Shown here in pieces: positions 8,463 to 17,174 of a stretch of DNA of 64,000 nt. The stretch is from the NCBI GenBank assembly GCA_902781515.1, contig CACZJU010000008.1, forward strand, positions 28,756 through 92,755, read 5' to 3'. The translations under genes and the position numbers were made by a program. The DNA comes from an uncultured Bacteroidales bacterium (lineage in GTDB: Bacteria; Bacteroidota; Bacteroidia; Bacteroidales; Bacteroidaceae). The notes below the pieces were generated by a model. The model was given only the letters and a program-made list of their open reading frames with translations, ran no database searches and had not been told where the DNA came from. Numbering within the stretch: position 1 is the stretch's first letter; each line of letters starts with the position of its first letter.

Positions 8463-9908
8463 TTATAAAGTGGAGGCCTTTTCTATGGCCTTGCGTAAAG
8501 CACCAAGCTTGTTATTAACTTCCTGCAATTCGTATTCTTCGTCACTCTTGGCTACTATGCCACCGCCGGCTTGGAACCACAGTTCTCCATTGCGACTTAC
8601 AAAAGTACGGATGGTGATGGCTTGGTTTAATGAACCGTCGAGCCCGATGATGCCAATACAGCCACCATATGCTCCACGATTGTGAGGTTCGTATTCGCTG
8701 ATGAGCTGCATGGCTCTGACCTTTGGTGCACCACTAAGAGTGCCAGCAGGGAACGTATCGATAAATGTCTTTATAGGGTCTGCCTCTTCATCCAATTTAC
8801 CACTGACTCGACTTACGAGATGAATAACGTGCGAATAGTACTGAAGATCTTTATAAAAGTCAACCTTTACATTGTGACAATTACGACTCAAATCGTTACG
8901 CGCTAAATCAACTAGCATCACATGCTCGGCATTTTCCTTAGGGTCATTGCGCAGGTATTCTGCTCCCTTCCTGTCTGCCTCCGCATCGCCAGTTCGTTTG
9001 GTTGTTCCGGCTATAGGGTCGATATAAGCACGCATTGTTCCCCTTCCTGATGTGGGCTGTCCGAAGGATTTAGGGGCAGAAACAATACGACAATGGGTTT
9101 CAGGCGATGAACCGAATATGCGGAATCCACCAAAATCAAAATAGAATAGATATGGCGACGGATTTATGCTGCGCAAGGCCCTATAGAGTTTGAAATCATC
9201 GCCTTCATATCGCTGTATAAAACGACGGGAAAGTACAATCTGGAACACATCGCCTCGCAGACAATGCTGTATTCCCTTGCGAATGTTGGCCTTGTGTTCT
9301 TCATCGGTAAGAGTGCTTGATACATCTCCGACAGGATGGAAATCATAAGCCTTGACATTTGCCTTGTTCATAGCTTTAAGCACGGCATCGATGTTATCGC
9401 TTTTGTTAACGTCATCGTTAAGACAAACCACTTTCAGCAGATTCTGATGATGGTCGAACACTATTATTACCTTATATAATATATATAGTACATCAGGAGC
9501 ATCGTTCTTTTCCTGCGTCTCATCCTTCACGGCGATGTCTTCGAAGTATCTGACAGCATTGAAACTGGTGTAACCAAAGAGTCCGCATATATCAGCATCA
9601 TCGCCACAAACTTCAATATTATCGATGAGTGCATGTATGGCTTCAGCCGAACCGAAGTCGGCATCCAACGAACGCTGTAGTGTGCTCCCATCAGGAAAAG
9701 TGATAGAAGCTACACCATGTCCTATGGCTACACTGGCAATGGGATTCAATCCAATAAAAGAACGTGAGTTGCTGTTGTCATGATAATCCGAACTCTCCAT
9801 CAGCGCACTCTGTGGATAGAGGTCACGAAGTCTCATATAGACACCAACTGGCGTGTAGAGGTCTGCCAGAATGGTCTTACTTTTTGTTGTATATTTAAAA
9901 GTTTCCAT
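8463..9908 (-). CDS. trpE: anthranilate synthase component I
   Basis: TrpE converts chorismate plus ammonia to anthranilate, the committed step. At 481 residues it is of typical length. The N-terminal part has the tryptophan feedback-binding element SALMESSDYHDN (equivalent to LLES in enteric TrpE), so feedback inhibition is expected. The chorismate-binding domain shows DVFQIVLSRRF, FGSSPETHCRIV, GTMRAYIDPIAGTTKRTGD, GTLSGAPKVRAM and GGCIGIIGLDG. The start codon lies 14 bp inside the 3' end of trpB, so the two genes overlap in different frames. Confidence 0.97.
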   Translation of the reverse strand: METFKYTTKSKTILADLYTPVGVYMRLRDLYPQSALMESSDYHDNSNSRSFIGLNPIASVAIGHGVASITFPDGSTLQRSLDADFGSAEAIHALIDNIEVCGDDADICGLFGYTSFNAVRYFEDIAVKDETQEKNDAPDVLYILYKVIIVFDHHQNLLKVVCLNDDVNKSDNIDAVLKAMNKANVKAYDFHPVGDVSSTLTDEEHKANIRKGIQHCLRGDVFQIVLSRRFIQRYEGDDFKLYRALRSINPSPYLFYFDFGGFRIFGSSPETHCRIVSAPKSFGQPTSGRGTMRAYIDPIAGTTKRTGDAEADRKGAEYLRNDPKENAEHVMLVDLARNDLSRNCHNVKVDFYKDLQYYSHVIHLVSRVSGKLDEEADPIKTFIDTFPAGTLSGAPKVRAMQLISEYEPHNRGAYGGCIGIIGLDGSLNQAITIRTFVSRNGELWFQAGGGIVAKSDEEYELQEVNNKLGALRKAIEKASTL

Positions 9909-11097
9909 ATTCTTTTGCCATTTGCTTGTTTTTCAAATACGTTTCCACATCCTTGTCGCCTCGTCCACTAACAGTGAGGACAACCACATCGCTGGGCTGG
10001 AACTTTATCTTGGAAAGTGCGGCAATAGCATGTGCACTCTCGATAGCTGGAATGATGCCCTCCATTCTGGTTAGTTCATAACCTCCATAGATAGCCTCAT
10101 CATCGTTAATGCTCAGAACCTTCGTGCGACCTTGCTTTGCCATATTGCAATGCATAGGCCCAACCCCTGGATAGTCAAGTCCGGCAGAAATGGTAAAGGC
10201 TTCCTGTATCTGACCGTCCTCATTCTGCATCACAAGCATCTTTGCTCCATGCAGGATGCCCGTTGTACCTTTGTGAATAGTTGCTGCCGTGTAATCTGTC
10301 TCCCAACCATGACCTCCGGCTTCTGCCAAAACAATTTTCACACGTTCGTCGTTCATATAGTGATAGATGGTTCCTGCAGCATTACTTCCACCACCTATAC
10401 AGGCAATAAGATAGTCGGGATAGTCGCGTCCGATTTTTTCTTCAAGCTGCCACTTTATCTCTTCCGAAATAACACTCTGCATACGGGCTACAAGATCGGG
10501 ATACGGATGAGGTCCCATAGTAGAACCAACTATGTAGAACGTCTCTTGCGGATGACAACACCAATCGCGTATAGCTTCAGAACAAGCATCGGAGAGTGTC
10601 ATATTACCTGTTCGTACAGGATGAACTTCTGCCCCAAGCATCTTCATGCGTTCTACGTTTGTGTGCTGACGCTCCACATCGGTAGCTCCCATAAACACCT
10701 CGCATTTCATATTCATTAGAGCACACACCGTTGCTGTTGCAACACCATGCTGACCGGCACCAGTTTCGGCAATGATGCGTGTCTTGCCCATCTTCTTTGC
10801 CAAAAGAATCTGCCCGATAGTGTTGTTGATTTTGTGGGCTCCTGTATGGTTCAGGTCTTCGCGCTTCAAATACAACTGGCAACCATAACGCTCACTCATT
10901 CTCTTTGCAAAATAAAGAGGAGACGGACGGCCTACATAGTCCTTCAACAGCGCATGATACTCTGCTTTAAACTCTTCCGATTCAATAATCGGTAAGTAGG
11001 CATCCTGAAGGTCGTGCACACACTTGTAGAGAATCTCAGGCACGTATGCACCACCAAACTCTCCATAGAACCCGTTTTTGTCAACTTGATAATTCAT
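9895..11097 (-). CDS. trpB: tryptophan synthase beta chain
   Basis: TrpB is the PLP enzyme that condenses indole with serine. The 400-residue protein has the PLP lysine in HTGAHKINNTIGQ (Lys89), the subunit tunnel residues, the phosphate-binding GGGSNAAGTIYHY and the C-terminal LSGRGDKDVETYL-like end (TVSGRGDKDVETYL). It is the first structural gene of the operon, which runs trpB-trpE-trpG-trpD-trpC-trpF-trpA, the common order in Bacteroidetes. Upstream lie the leader peptide, hairpin and promoter described separately. Confidence 0.97.
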   Translation of the reverse strand: MNYQVDKNGFYGEFGGAYVPEILYKCVHDLQDAYLPIIESEEFKAEYHALLKDYVGRPSPLYFAKRMSERYGCQLYLKREDLNHTGAHKINNTIGQILLAKKMGKTRIIAETGAGQHGVATATVCALMNMKCEVFMGATDVERQHTNVERMKMLGAEVHPVRTGNMTLSDACSEAIRDWCCHPQETFYIVGSTMGPHPYPDLVARMQSVISEEIKWQLEEKIGRDYPDYLIACIGGGSNAAGTIYHYMNDERVKIVLAEAGGHGWETDYTAATIHKGTTGILHGAKMLVMQNEDGQIQEAFTISAGLDYPGVGPMHCNMAKQGRTKVLSINDDEAIYGGYELTRMEGIIPAIESAHAIAALSKIKFQPSDVVVLTVSGRGDKDVETYLKNKQMAKEYGNF

Positions 11098-11140
11098 GTC
11101 TTTATCTATTAACTGTTACCTATCAATATTAATTAAACTT

Positions 11141-11173
11141 AAGAGGCCCGTCGCAAGAACGACAGGCCTCTTT
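11141..11173 (-). terminator. hairpin in the trp leader, probable attenuator terminator
   Basis: On the minus strand the stem is AAGAGGCCTGTCG / CGACGGGCCTCTT with a six-base loop and a single mismatch, lying between the trpL stop and the trpB start. It is followed on the minus strand by TTAAGTTTAATT, which is only moderately U-rich; on the plus strand it is followed by six Ts, so it could act in both directions. Placed after a Trp-rich leader peptide, it is the natural candidate for a transcription attenuator. I did not find a convincing competing antiterminator stem by eye. Confidence 0.7.
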
Positions 11174-11217
11174 TTTATCTTCTATTGCTTACCTTTATGG
11201 GGTATACGGCTATCTTC

Positions 11218-11274
11218 TCACGATTTCCTGGATCTTGAGTTGCGCCACCACCAATAAGATGCAAACATTGTCAT
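11218..11274 (-). CDS. trpL: trp operon leader peptide
   Basis: A short minus-strand frame reads MTMFASYWWWRNSRSRKS, then TGA. Three consecutive TGG codons in an 18-codon frame, placed directly upstream of trpB and a strong hairpin, is the classic layout of a ribosome-mediated attenuation leader: scarcity of charged tRNA-Trp would stall the ribosome at the Trp triplet and favour read-through. A second in-frame ATG two codons later (MFASYWWW) is an alternative start. The frame was read codon by codon from the minus strand. Its distance of about 44 bases to the hairpin is reasonable. Such leaders are well known in Proteobacteria; here function is inferred. Confidence 0.82.
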   Translation of the reverse strand: MTMFASYWWWRNSRSRKS

Positions 11275-11309
11275 AGTTTCTTATTCTATTGATTCTTAAT
11301 GAATTCGGT

Positions 11310-11341
11310 GCAAAATTAAGTATTATATTCTATTCCACCAA
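11310..11341 (-). promoter_or_regulatory. promoter of the trp operon
   Basis: On the minus strand TTG (11341-11339) is followed after 20 bases by TAATTTTGC (11318-11310), matching the Bacteroidetes -33/-7 consensus TTTG-N19~21-TAnnTTTG. Transcription would start near 11303, about 30 bases before the leader-peptide ATG. Confidence 0.7.
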
Positions 11342-11416
11342 CTTTTTAGGCAAATAATTTCATATTAGTTGATATCTTGTTTATAAAACAAGGATTTTTG
11401 TGCAGTTACATGTGGG

Positions 11417-12967
11417 CTATATCCCACGCTCAGCCCAATCGCCGCGGTCGAGATTGCGATAACCGATGGCTTCGGCAATATGTTGGCTCAGAACCTTTTC
11501 GGAACCGTCCAAGTCTGCTATGGTTCGGGCAACTTTGAGTATACGAGTGTATGCTCGGGCAGAGAGTTTGAGACGTTCCATTGCCATTCGTAGCATCTCC
11601 ATTGATGTAGCATCAGGCTCGGCAAACTCGTGGAGCATTTTCTCGGTCATCATGGCGTTGCAATGCACTCCTTTGAAGGCGCGGAAACGCTCTTCTTGAA
11701 TCTTACGAGCGGCTATGACGCGCTCACGAATCTTCTCGCTGGGCTCTCCTGGTTTCATTTGCGAAAGTTGGGAAAATGGCACAGCCTGTATTTCACACTG
11801 AATATCGATGCGGTCGAGCAACGGACCAGATATCTTACTCATATATTGCTGAATACGACCAGGAGTACAAGTGCAATTATGATTTGGGTCACCATAGTAG
11901 CCACAAGGACACGGATTCATACTGGCTACAAACATAAATGAGGCAGGATATGTGACAGCATAGCGAGCTCGCGAAACATTTATTACACGATCCTCAAGCG
12001 GCTGACGCAAGACCTCAAGCACAGAACGTGCGAATTCCGGTAACTCATCAAGGAAAAGCACACCATTATGTGCTAAACTTATTTCACCCGGTTGCGGATT
12101 CTGACCTCCACCAACCAAAGCCACTTGCGAAATAGTATGATGAGGACTTCGGAATGGACGCTGGGCAATGAGTGAAGTCTCGCGACTGAGTTTACCAGCA
12201 ACAGAATGTATCTGTGTGGTTTCGAGGCTCTCACTAAGGGACAATGGTGGAAGAATGGTAGGCAGGCGCTTTGCCAACATAGATTTTCCGCTTCCCGGCG
12301 GTCCTACCATAATAAGGTTATGACCACCAGCTGCCGCAACCTCCATAGCACGTTTCACTGTCTCTTGCCCTTTTACATCAGCAAAGTCCAGTTCATAATC
12401 GTTCTGGTTACGATAAAACTCCTCTCGTGTATCTATTTCTGTGGGCTGAACAGCATCAGGATGACCGTTCAAAAGGTCAATGACCTCCTGCATTGTATTT
12501 GCACCATAAACCTGCAGTTTATTGACGACAGCAGCCTCGCGAACATTCTGCTGAGGCACGATAAGTCCTTCGTAACCTTCTTGACGCGCCATTATGGCTA
12601 TCGGCAAGGCCCCACGAACAGGCAACAATGTACCATCGAGACTGAGTTCTCCAACCATCATAAATTTTTGCAAACGCTCAGTACTAACTTCACCCTCGGC
12701 AGACATAATACCAATGGCGATTGGCAAGTCATAAGCCGAACCCTCCTTCTTCAGGTCGGCAGGAGTGAGGTTGACGGTAATATTCTGAACAGGAAAGCGG
12801 TAACCGCTGTTCTGTATGGCTGCCACAATTCGCTGATAGCTCTCCTTCACTGCATTGTCGGGTAGCCCTACAAGAAAGAAGTGCATACCTCGTGAAACAT
12901 TCACTTCAGTCGTTACAGGTATTGCCTCTAAACCTTGTACCGCAGCAGTATGCACCTTTACAAGCAT
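11417..12967 (-). CDS. comM: YifB/ComM-type AAA+ ATPase (Mg-chelatase-like)
   Basis: The 516-residue protein has the three-part build of ComM/YifB: an N-terminal Lon-protease-like domain (1-~170, GMHFFLVGLPDNAVKESYQR), an AAA+ module with Walker A VGPPGSGKSMLAKR (211-224) and Walker B NGVLFLDELPEF, and a C-terminal Mg-chelatase-type helical domain ending GYRNLDRGDW. The zinc-ribbon-like insert NPCPCGYYGDPNHNCTC is typical. ComM is a hexameric helicase that promotes branch migration during natural transformation; many non-competent bacteria also carry it. It is separated from folK by only 18 bp. Whether this organism is competent cannot be told, but the HhH outer-membrane protein at 55-57 kb is worth considering together with it. 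Confidence 0.93.
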   Translation of the reverse strand: MLVKVHTAAVQGLEAIPVTTEVNVSRGMHFFLVGLPDNAVKESYQRIVAAIQNSGYRFPVQNITVNLTPADLKKEGSAYDLPIAIGIMSAEGEVSTERLQKFMMVGELSLDGTLLPVRGALPIAIMARQEGYEGLIVPQQNVREAAVVNKLQVYGANTMQEVIDLLNGHPDAVQPTEIDTREEFYRNQNDYELDFADVKGQETVKRAMEVAAAGGHNLIMVGPPGSGKSMLAKRLPTILPPLSLSESLETTQIHSVAGKLSRETSLIAQRPFRSPHHTISQVALVGGGQNPQPGEISLAHNGVLFLDELPEFARSVLEVLRQPLEDRVINVSRARYAVTYPASFMFVASMNPCPCGYYGDPNHNCTCTPGRIQQYMSKISGPLLDRIDIQCEIQAVPFSQLSQMKPGEPSEKIRERVIAARKIQEERFRAFKGVHCNAMMTEKMLHEFAEPDATSMEMLRMAMERLKLSARAYTRILKVARTIADLDGSEKVLSQHIAEAIGYRNLDRGDWAERGI

Positions 12968-12985
12968 AGCCCAAACGAAAGATTA

Positions 12986-13393
12986 TTAAAGTATTTCCTG
13001 TAATGGCATCTGCACAAACGAGCGTTCCTCTATATGAGGATGAGGTAGAGTCAAGTCAGGTTCGTTAACCTCAAGGTTGTCGTACATCAGCAAGTCTATA
13101 TCAATGGTACGGTCCTGAAAAACACCATCAACAGTCTTGTCAGTGCGCCCCAACTGGCGCTCTATGCGCTGCGTTTCCTTAAGACAGCGTTGTGGAGACA
13201 ATGTCGTTACCACCAGAGCAGCAGCATTAAGGAAAGTGTTATCGGAGTCAAAACCCCAAGGCTCTGTTTCGTAGTACGATGATACACGTACCACCTGCCC
13301 CACTTTCTCATCGATAAGCTGTAGCGCCTCGTCGATTAAGGCCTTACGGTCGCCAAGATTGCTGCCTAAACCAATATACAGGTTGTGTTCCAT
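12986..13393 (-). CDS. folK: 2-amino-4-hydroxy-6-hydroxymethyldihydropteridine pyrophosphokinase
   Basis: HPPK transfers pyrophosphate from ATP to the pterin in folate synthesis. The short 135-residue protein has the full set of motifs: YIGLGSNLGDR, YETEPWGFDSDNTFLNAA, DRTIDIDLLMYDN (metal-binding aspartates) and LPHPHIEERSFVQMPL. It is a stand-alone enzyme, not fused to FolB or FolP. It lies 20 bp after queA on the minus strand and belongs to the run ftsX-DUF3098-uppP-truB-queA-folK, a conserved Bacteroidetes cluster of unrelated housekeeping functions. Confidence 0.95.
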   Translation of the reverse strand: MEHNLYIGLGSNLGDRKALIDEALQLIDEKVGQVVRVSSYYETEPWGFDSDNTFLNAAALVVTTLSPQRCLKETQRIERQLGRTDKTVDGVFQDRTIDIDLLMYDNLEVNEPDLTLPHPHIEERSFVQMPLQEIL

Positions 13394-13413
13394 GAGTATT
13401 ATCCGTGTGAGGT

Positions 13414-14478
13414 TTAGTCGTTTAAGATAAGCATGGCATCACCATAAACACCAAAACGATAGCGCTTATCGTGCAGAGCCTCGTTATAGGCTTTCATGAT
13501 GCGCTCGTAGCCACCATAGGCACAGGTGAGCATGAGCATAGTGCTTTGTGGCAGGTAGAAGTTAGCTACCATAGCATCTGCCATCTGAAACTCATATGGG
13601 GGGAATATGAAGCGGTTGGTCCATCCTTCAAACGGCTTCAGTCGTCCGTCGGCGCTAACAGCCGTTTCCAGCACGCGCTGCACAGTTGTACCCACAGCAC
13701 ACAACTTGTGACCATTCTCCTTAGCCCTGTTCACGATGTCGCAAGCCTCTTGGTTGACATGCATTTCCTCGCTGTCCATCTTGTGCTTCGTCAAGTCCTC
13801 GACATCAATCTCGCGGAAGTTACCAAGTCCGCAATGCATCGTTACGAATGCGAAGTCCACGCCCTTGATTTCCATACGTTTCATCAACTGACGCGAGAAG
13901 TGCAATCCAGAACCAGGTGCAGTTACAGCTCCCTCGTTCTTTGCAAAAATACATTGGAAGTTCTCCATATCTTCGGGCTCTGACGGACGCTTAATCATCT
14001 CCCTTGGCAGCGGAGCCTCGCCCAAAGCATAAAGAGCCTGCTTGAATTCCTCGTGATCACCATCAAAGAGGAAACGCAAAGTGCGTCCACGACTGGTGGT
14101 ATTATCGATAACTTCAGCCACCATGGAATCGTTTTCGCCAAAGTACAATTTGTTGCCAATACGAATCTTACGTGCAGGATCAACAAGAACATCCCACAGT
14201 CTCATTCTTTCGTTCAGCTCACGCAACAGGAACACTTCGATGCGTGCACCAGTCTTCTCTTTATTTCCATACAAGCGAGCAGGGAAAACTTGGGTGTCAT
14301 TGAACACGAATACATCCTTTTCATCGAAATATTCCAAAATATCGCTAAACTGCTCGCGATGTTCGATGATGCCACTCTTTGTGTGAACCACCATCAAACG
14401 ACAGTCGTCGCGATAAGGCGTTGGATACTGCGCAATGCGCTCTTCGGGAAGTTTGTAGTTGAATTGTGAGAGCTTCAT
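13414..14478 (-). CDS. queA: S-adenosylmethionine:tRNA ribosyltransferase-isomerase
   Basis: QueA transfers and isomerises the ribosyl part of SAM onto preQ1 at tRNA position 34, the penultimate queuosine step. The 354-residue length is standard. Signatures: [14 protein letters not shown] at the N-terminus, [42 protein letters not shown] and [13 protein letters not shown]. Only 7 bp separate it from truB, another tRNA-modifying gene, suggesting a shared transcript. Confidence 0.97.
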   Translation of the reverse strand: MKLSQFNYKLPEERIAQYPTPYRDDCRLMVVHTKSGIIEHREQFSDILEYFDEKDVFVFNDTQVFPARLYGNKEKTGARIEVFLLRELNERMRLWDVLVDPARKIRIGNKLYFGENDSMVAEVIDNTTSRGRTLRFLFDGDHEEFKQALYALGEAPLPREMIKRPSEPEDMENFQCIFAKNEGAVTAPGSGLHFSRQLMKRMEIKGVDFAFVTMHCGLGNFREIDVEDLTKHKMDSEEMHVNQEACDIVNRAKENGHKLCAVGTTVQRVLETAVSADGRLKPFEGWTNRFIFPPYEFQMADAMVANFYLPQSTMLMLTCAYGGYERIMKAYNEALHDKRYRFGVYGDAMLILND

Positions 14479-14485
14479 ATATTTA

Positions 14486-15208
14486 TCATTTATTATTTGT
14501 CATTATATCATTTCCTATTTCCTGTTGGTCGAGCCACGATTCGAAATCGTCAATCTGCATACATTGCTCCACGCGTACATCACCGATGCGGGTACGTCGC
14601 AAGGCTATAAGATGTGCCCCACTCTGCAGAGCCTGCCCGATGTCGCGAGCCAAGGCGCGAATGTATGTCCCCTTGCTGCAAACGATACGCAATGTCAGTT
14701 GCATCTGTTCGGCATCGAAGTTCACTAACTCCAGTTCATCTATGACCAGAATCTTCGGTTTCAATGGTACATCCTCACCCTTTCGTGCCAGTTTATAGGC
14801 TCTATGCCCATCTACTTTACATGCTGAAAAGGCAGGTGGAACCTGCTCAATACGTCCCATGAAACGAGGCAACACCTCGCGAACGAGTTCCAATGTTATA
14901 TGCTCTGTGGGATAGGTTTGGTCTATTGGTTTCTCGAGATCGAAGCAAGGAGTTGTAGCACCCAGTTGGAGCGTTGCCACATACTCCTTTGTGCCAGCCT
15001 GCAGTTGATCGATTTGCTTTGTGGCCTTACCAGTGCAGACAATAAGAACTCCAGTAGCAAGAGGGTCGAGCGTGCCGGCATGTCCCACCTTCAGTTTCTT
15101 CACACCAAGACGATGACAAAGAATCCAGCGCACCTTTGCCACAAGGTTGAACGAAGTCCAACGCAGCGGTTTATCGAAATACAGTATCTGACCCTCTTCG
15201 AAGTTCAT
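14486..15208 (-). CDS. truB: tRNA pseudouridine(55) synthase
   Basis: TruB converts U55 in the T-loop of tRNAs to pseudouridine. The 240-residue protein carries the catalytic aspartate in [25 protein letters not shown], the [15 protein letters not shown] strand, [20 protein letters not shown] and [15 protein letters not shown]. It lies 3 bp after uppP and 7 bp before queA. No PUA extension beyond the short C-terminal tail is evident. Confidence 0.97.
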   Translation of the reverse strand: MNFEEGQILYFDKPLRWTSFNLVAKVRWILCHRLGVKKLKVGHAGTLDPLATGVLIVCTGKATKQIDQLQAGTKEYVATLQLGATTPCFDLEKPIDQTYPTEHITLELVREVLPRFMGRIEQVPPAFSACKVDGHRAYKLARKGEDVPLKPKILVIDELELVNFDAEQMQLTLRIVCSKGTYIRALARDIGQALQSGAHLIALRRTRIGDVRVEQCMQIDDFESWLDQQEIGNDIMTNNK

Positions 15209-15211
15209 TCT

Positions 15212-16033
15212 TTAACTCAGGAATATCAGTATCAGACCAACTATTGCACAGTATATGCCGAAGTATATGAGTTTGCCCCGACGTACAATACCTATCATCC
15301 ATCGGCAAGCCAAACACCCGCTTACAAACGCTGCTACGAATCCACCAATAAGAGGCCAAGTGCCAATACCTGCTGTAGCAGCCTCAGTACCTTCCTTCAT
15401 AGCCTTCATAATGTCGAGCAGAGCCTCGCCCAAGATAGGAGGAATAACCATGAGGAAAGAGAACTGCGCCAGTTTCTCCTTCTTGTTTCCCAGCAAGAGT
15501 CCGGTAGCAATGGTACTGCCCGAACGGCTGAGACCAGGCAATACTGCTGCGGCCTGAGCCAGACCTATCACAAATGCATCAACAAAGGAGATATTTTCCT
15601 TCTGACGGGGTTTGGCATAATAACTGAAAATGAGCAATGCCGCTGTCAGCAACAGGCAACAGCTTACTACAAACAGACCTGCACCAAAGATTTCCTCGAC
15701 ATAGTCCTTGAAGAAAACACCAACTATACCTACAGGAATCATCGAAACAACGATAGCAAGAGCATAGCGCTGTTCAGCACTCATACGACAACGGCCCTCT
15801 GCTGTGCGCTCGCAACGGAACAGACCTTGCAATATCCACACAATCTCCTTCCACAGGATTACGAGAGTGGAAAGAACAGTAGCCACATGAACAGCCACCG
15901 TGAACGTGAGGTTCTGTTCTCCGTCAATGCCAAAGAAGTGCGAGGCAATGGTCAGATGACCACTGCTCGATACGGGCAGATACTCGGTCAATCCCTGCAA
16001 TATGCCCATCAATATTGCTTCAATCGTACTCAT
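15212..16033 (-). CDS. uppP: undecaprenyl-diphosphatase
   Basis: UppP (BacA) recycles undecaprenyl pyrophosphate to the monophosphate carrier for peptidoglycan and other surface glycans. The 273-residue membrane protein has the two active-site motifs: [13 protein letters not shown] near the N-terminus ([12 protein letters not shown]) and [18 protein letters not shown] in the second half, plus about eight hydrophobic segments. Its ATG overlaps the stop of the DUF3098 gene by one base. Confidence 0.97.
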   Translation of the reverse strand: MSTIEAILMGILQGLTEYLPVSSSGHLTIASHFFGIDGEQNLTFTVAVHVATVLSTLVILWKEIVWILQGLFRCERTAEGRCRMSAEQRYALAIVVSMIPVGIVGVFFKDYVEEIFGAGLFVVSCCLLLTAALLIFSYYAKPRQKENISFVDAFVIGLAQAAAVLPGLSRSGSTIATGLLLGNKKEKLAQFSFLMVIPPILGEALLDIMKAMKEGTEAATAGIGTWPLIGGFVAAFVSGCLACRWMIGIVRRGKLIYFGIYCAIVGLILIFLS

Positions 16034-16257
16034 TACTTGTCAGAAGATTTGTGTAATATTCCGTAAATCATGAATGCAAATCCAGCGAAACATACGGCAG
16101 GTGCCAACTTTATACGGCGGGCACTGAAGATGTCGGGATTGAAAGCACTCTCCGAACTGCCTGTTCCGGACATCAGTATGAAACCCAGTATTACAACTGC
16201 CATACCCACGGCCAGCAGTATATAGTTCATTCTTCCGAATGCAAAGTCCTTTTTCAT
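16033..16257 (-). CDS. DUF3098 small membrane protein
   Basis: A 74-residue protein with two predicted transmembrane helices (about 12-30 and 50-67) separated by [24 protein letters not shown]. The pattern [25 protein letters not shown] and the FNPDIFSxRRI motif are those of DUF3098, found in Bacteroidetes between ftsX and uppP. Its role is unknown; the conserved position between a cell-division permease and a lipid-carrier phosphatase suggests an envelope function. Confidence 0.9.
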   Translation of the reverse strand: MKKDFAFGRMNYILLAVGMAVVILGFILMSGTGSSESAFNPDIFSARRIKLAPAVCFAGFAFMIYGILHKSSDK

Positions 16258-16275
16258 TTCGTTCTAAATATTTTG

Positions 16276-17148
16276 TTATTCGTACATTTCGCGTTCACGC
16301 ATCGAGAGGTAGTGGCTGACGCTAATGTATGTGCAAAGCAATGTCAGCAACAGTCCGCACACAAGCACCGAAACACCCGTTATGATGGCACTCTCCATAG
16401 TGACATAAGCCTGCATATTGGGGTCATAAGTCCATAGGGCATGCATTCCTCCCAACAGAACGGCATCGGCAAGAATGCTTGCTGCCAGTCCTATCCATAG
16501 GGCACGCAACATAAACGGACGTCGTATGAAGCTCCACGATGCTCCCACCAGTTTCATGGTGTGAATGATGAAGCGTCGTGAATAGACCGACAGTCGCACG
16601 GTGTTGTTTATGAGCACCAGAGTAACCATCAGCAACAGAGCCACAATACCCAGCAACACGTATGTTACCTTACGCAAGTTGCTGTTCAGTCGCTCTATGA
16701 GGTCCTTCTGGTAAATAACATCCGTCACCAGTTTGTTGCTCTTCAGTCGTTTGCTTATCCACCCAAGACTGTCTGTGCAGGCATAGTCTGCCACGAGATT
16801 AAGCTCCAGCGAGGGAGTAAACGGATTCTCACCACCGAGGAAATCGGTCGGGTCTGTACCCATCGCCTCTGTCTGTTCTTCCAGAGCTTGTTCACGACTG
16901 ATGAACGTTACGTTCTTCACCCATGCTTTCTTCTCCAACTTCTTCTTGTACTCGGCAGCATCGTTGTTGCTGGCATCGTCGGAGAACATAACGGTAATTG
17001 TCAGACTCTGACGCACACTCTCGCTAAGCTGTTTGGCAGTAAGTGCACAAACGACCACCAGCCCCATCAATATGAGCACGAAGGTCGTACTGATGGTGCT
17101 GGTGAGAGCCTGCCAACGCAGGGATATTTTTCTTCTTTTTCTAGGCAT
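16276..17148 (-). CDS. ftsX: cell division protein FtsX
   Basis: FtsX is the permease-like partner of the ATPase FtsE and controls peptidoglycan hydrolases at the septum. The 290-residue protein has the family layout: one N-terminal membrane helix (about 20-40), a periplasmic domain with KKKLEKKAWVKNVTFISREQALEE, then three more helices with the conserved NTVRLSVYSRRFIIHTMKLVGAS loop. It starts the cluster running down to folK. ftsE is not adjacent; in many Bacteroidetes ftsE lies elsewhere, so this is expected. A CTCTAAACTTTCAACTTT microrepeat lies in the gap just upstream (17157-17175). Confidence 0.95.
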   Translation of the reverse strand: MPRKRRKISLRWQALTSTISTTFVLILMGLVVVCALTAKQLSESVRQSLTITVMFSDDASNNDAAEYKKKLEKKAWVKNVTFISREQALEEQTEAMGTDPTDFLGGENPFTPSLELNLVADYACTDSLGWISKRLKSNKLVTDVIYQKDLIERLNSNLRKVTYVLLGIVALLLMVTLVLINNTVRLSVYSRRFIIHTMKLVGASWSFIRRPFMLRALWIGLAASILADAVLLGGMHALWTYDPNMQAYVTMESAIITGVSVLVCGLLLTLLCTYISVSHYLSMREREMYE

Positions 17149-17174
17149 TAAGCTAAGTCTCTAAACTTTCAACT

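Noticed and set aside
14900-16066. 388-codon open frame on the plus strand
   Set aside because: It lies antisense to truB and uppP, both of which have clear family motifs; its translation is rich in His, Gln and Cys and has no recognisable domain.
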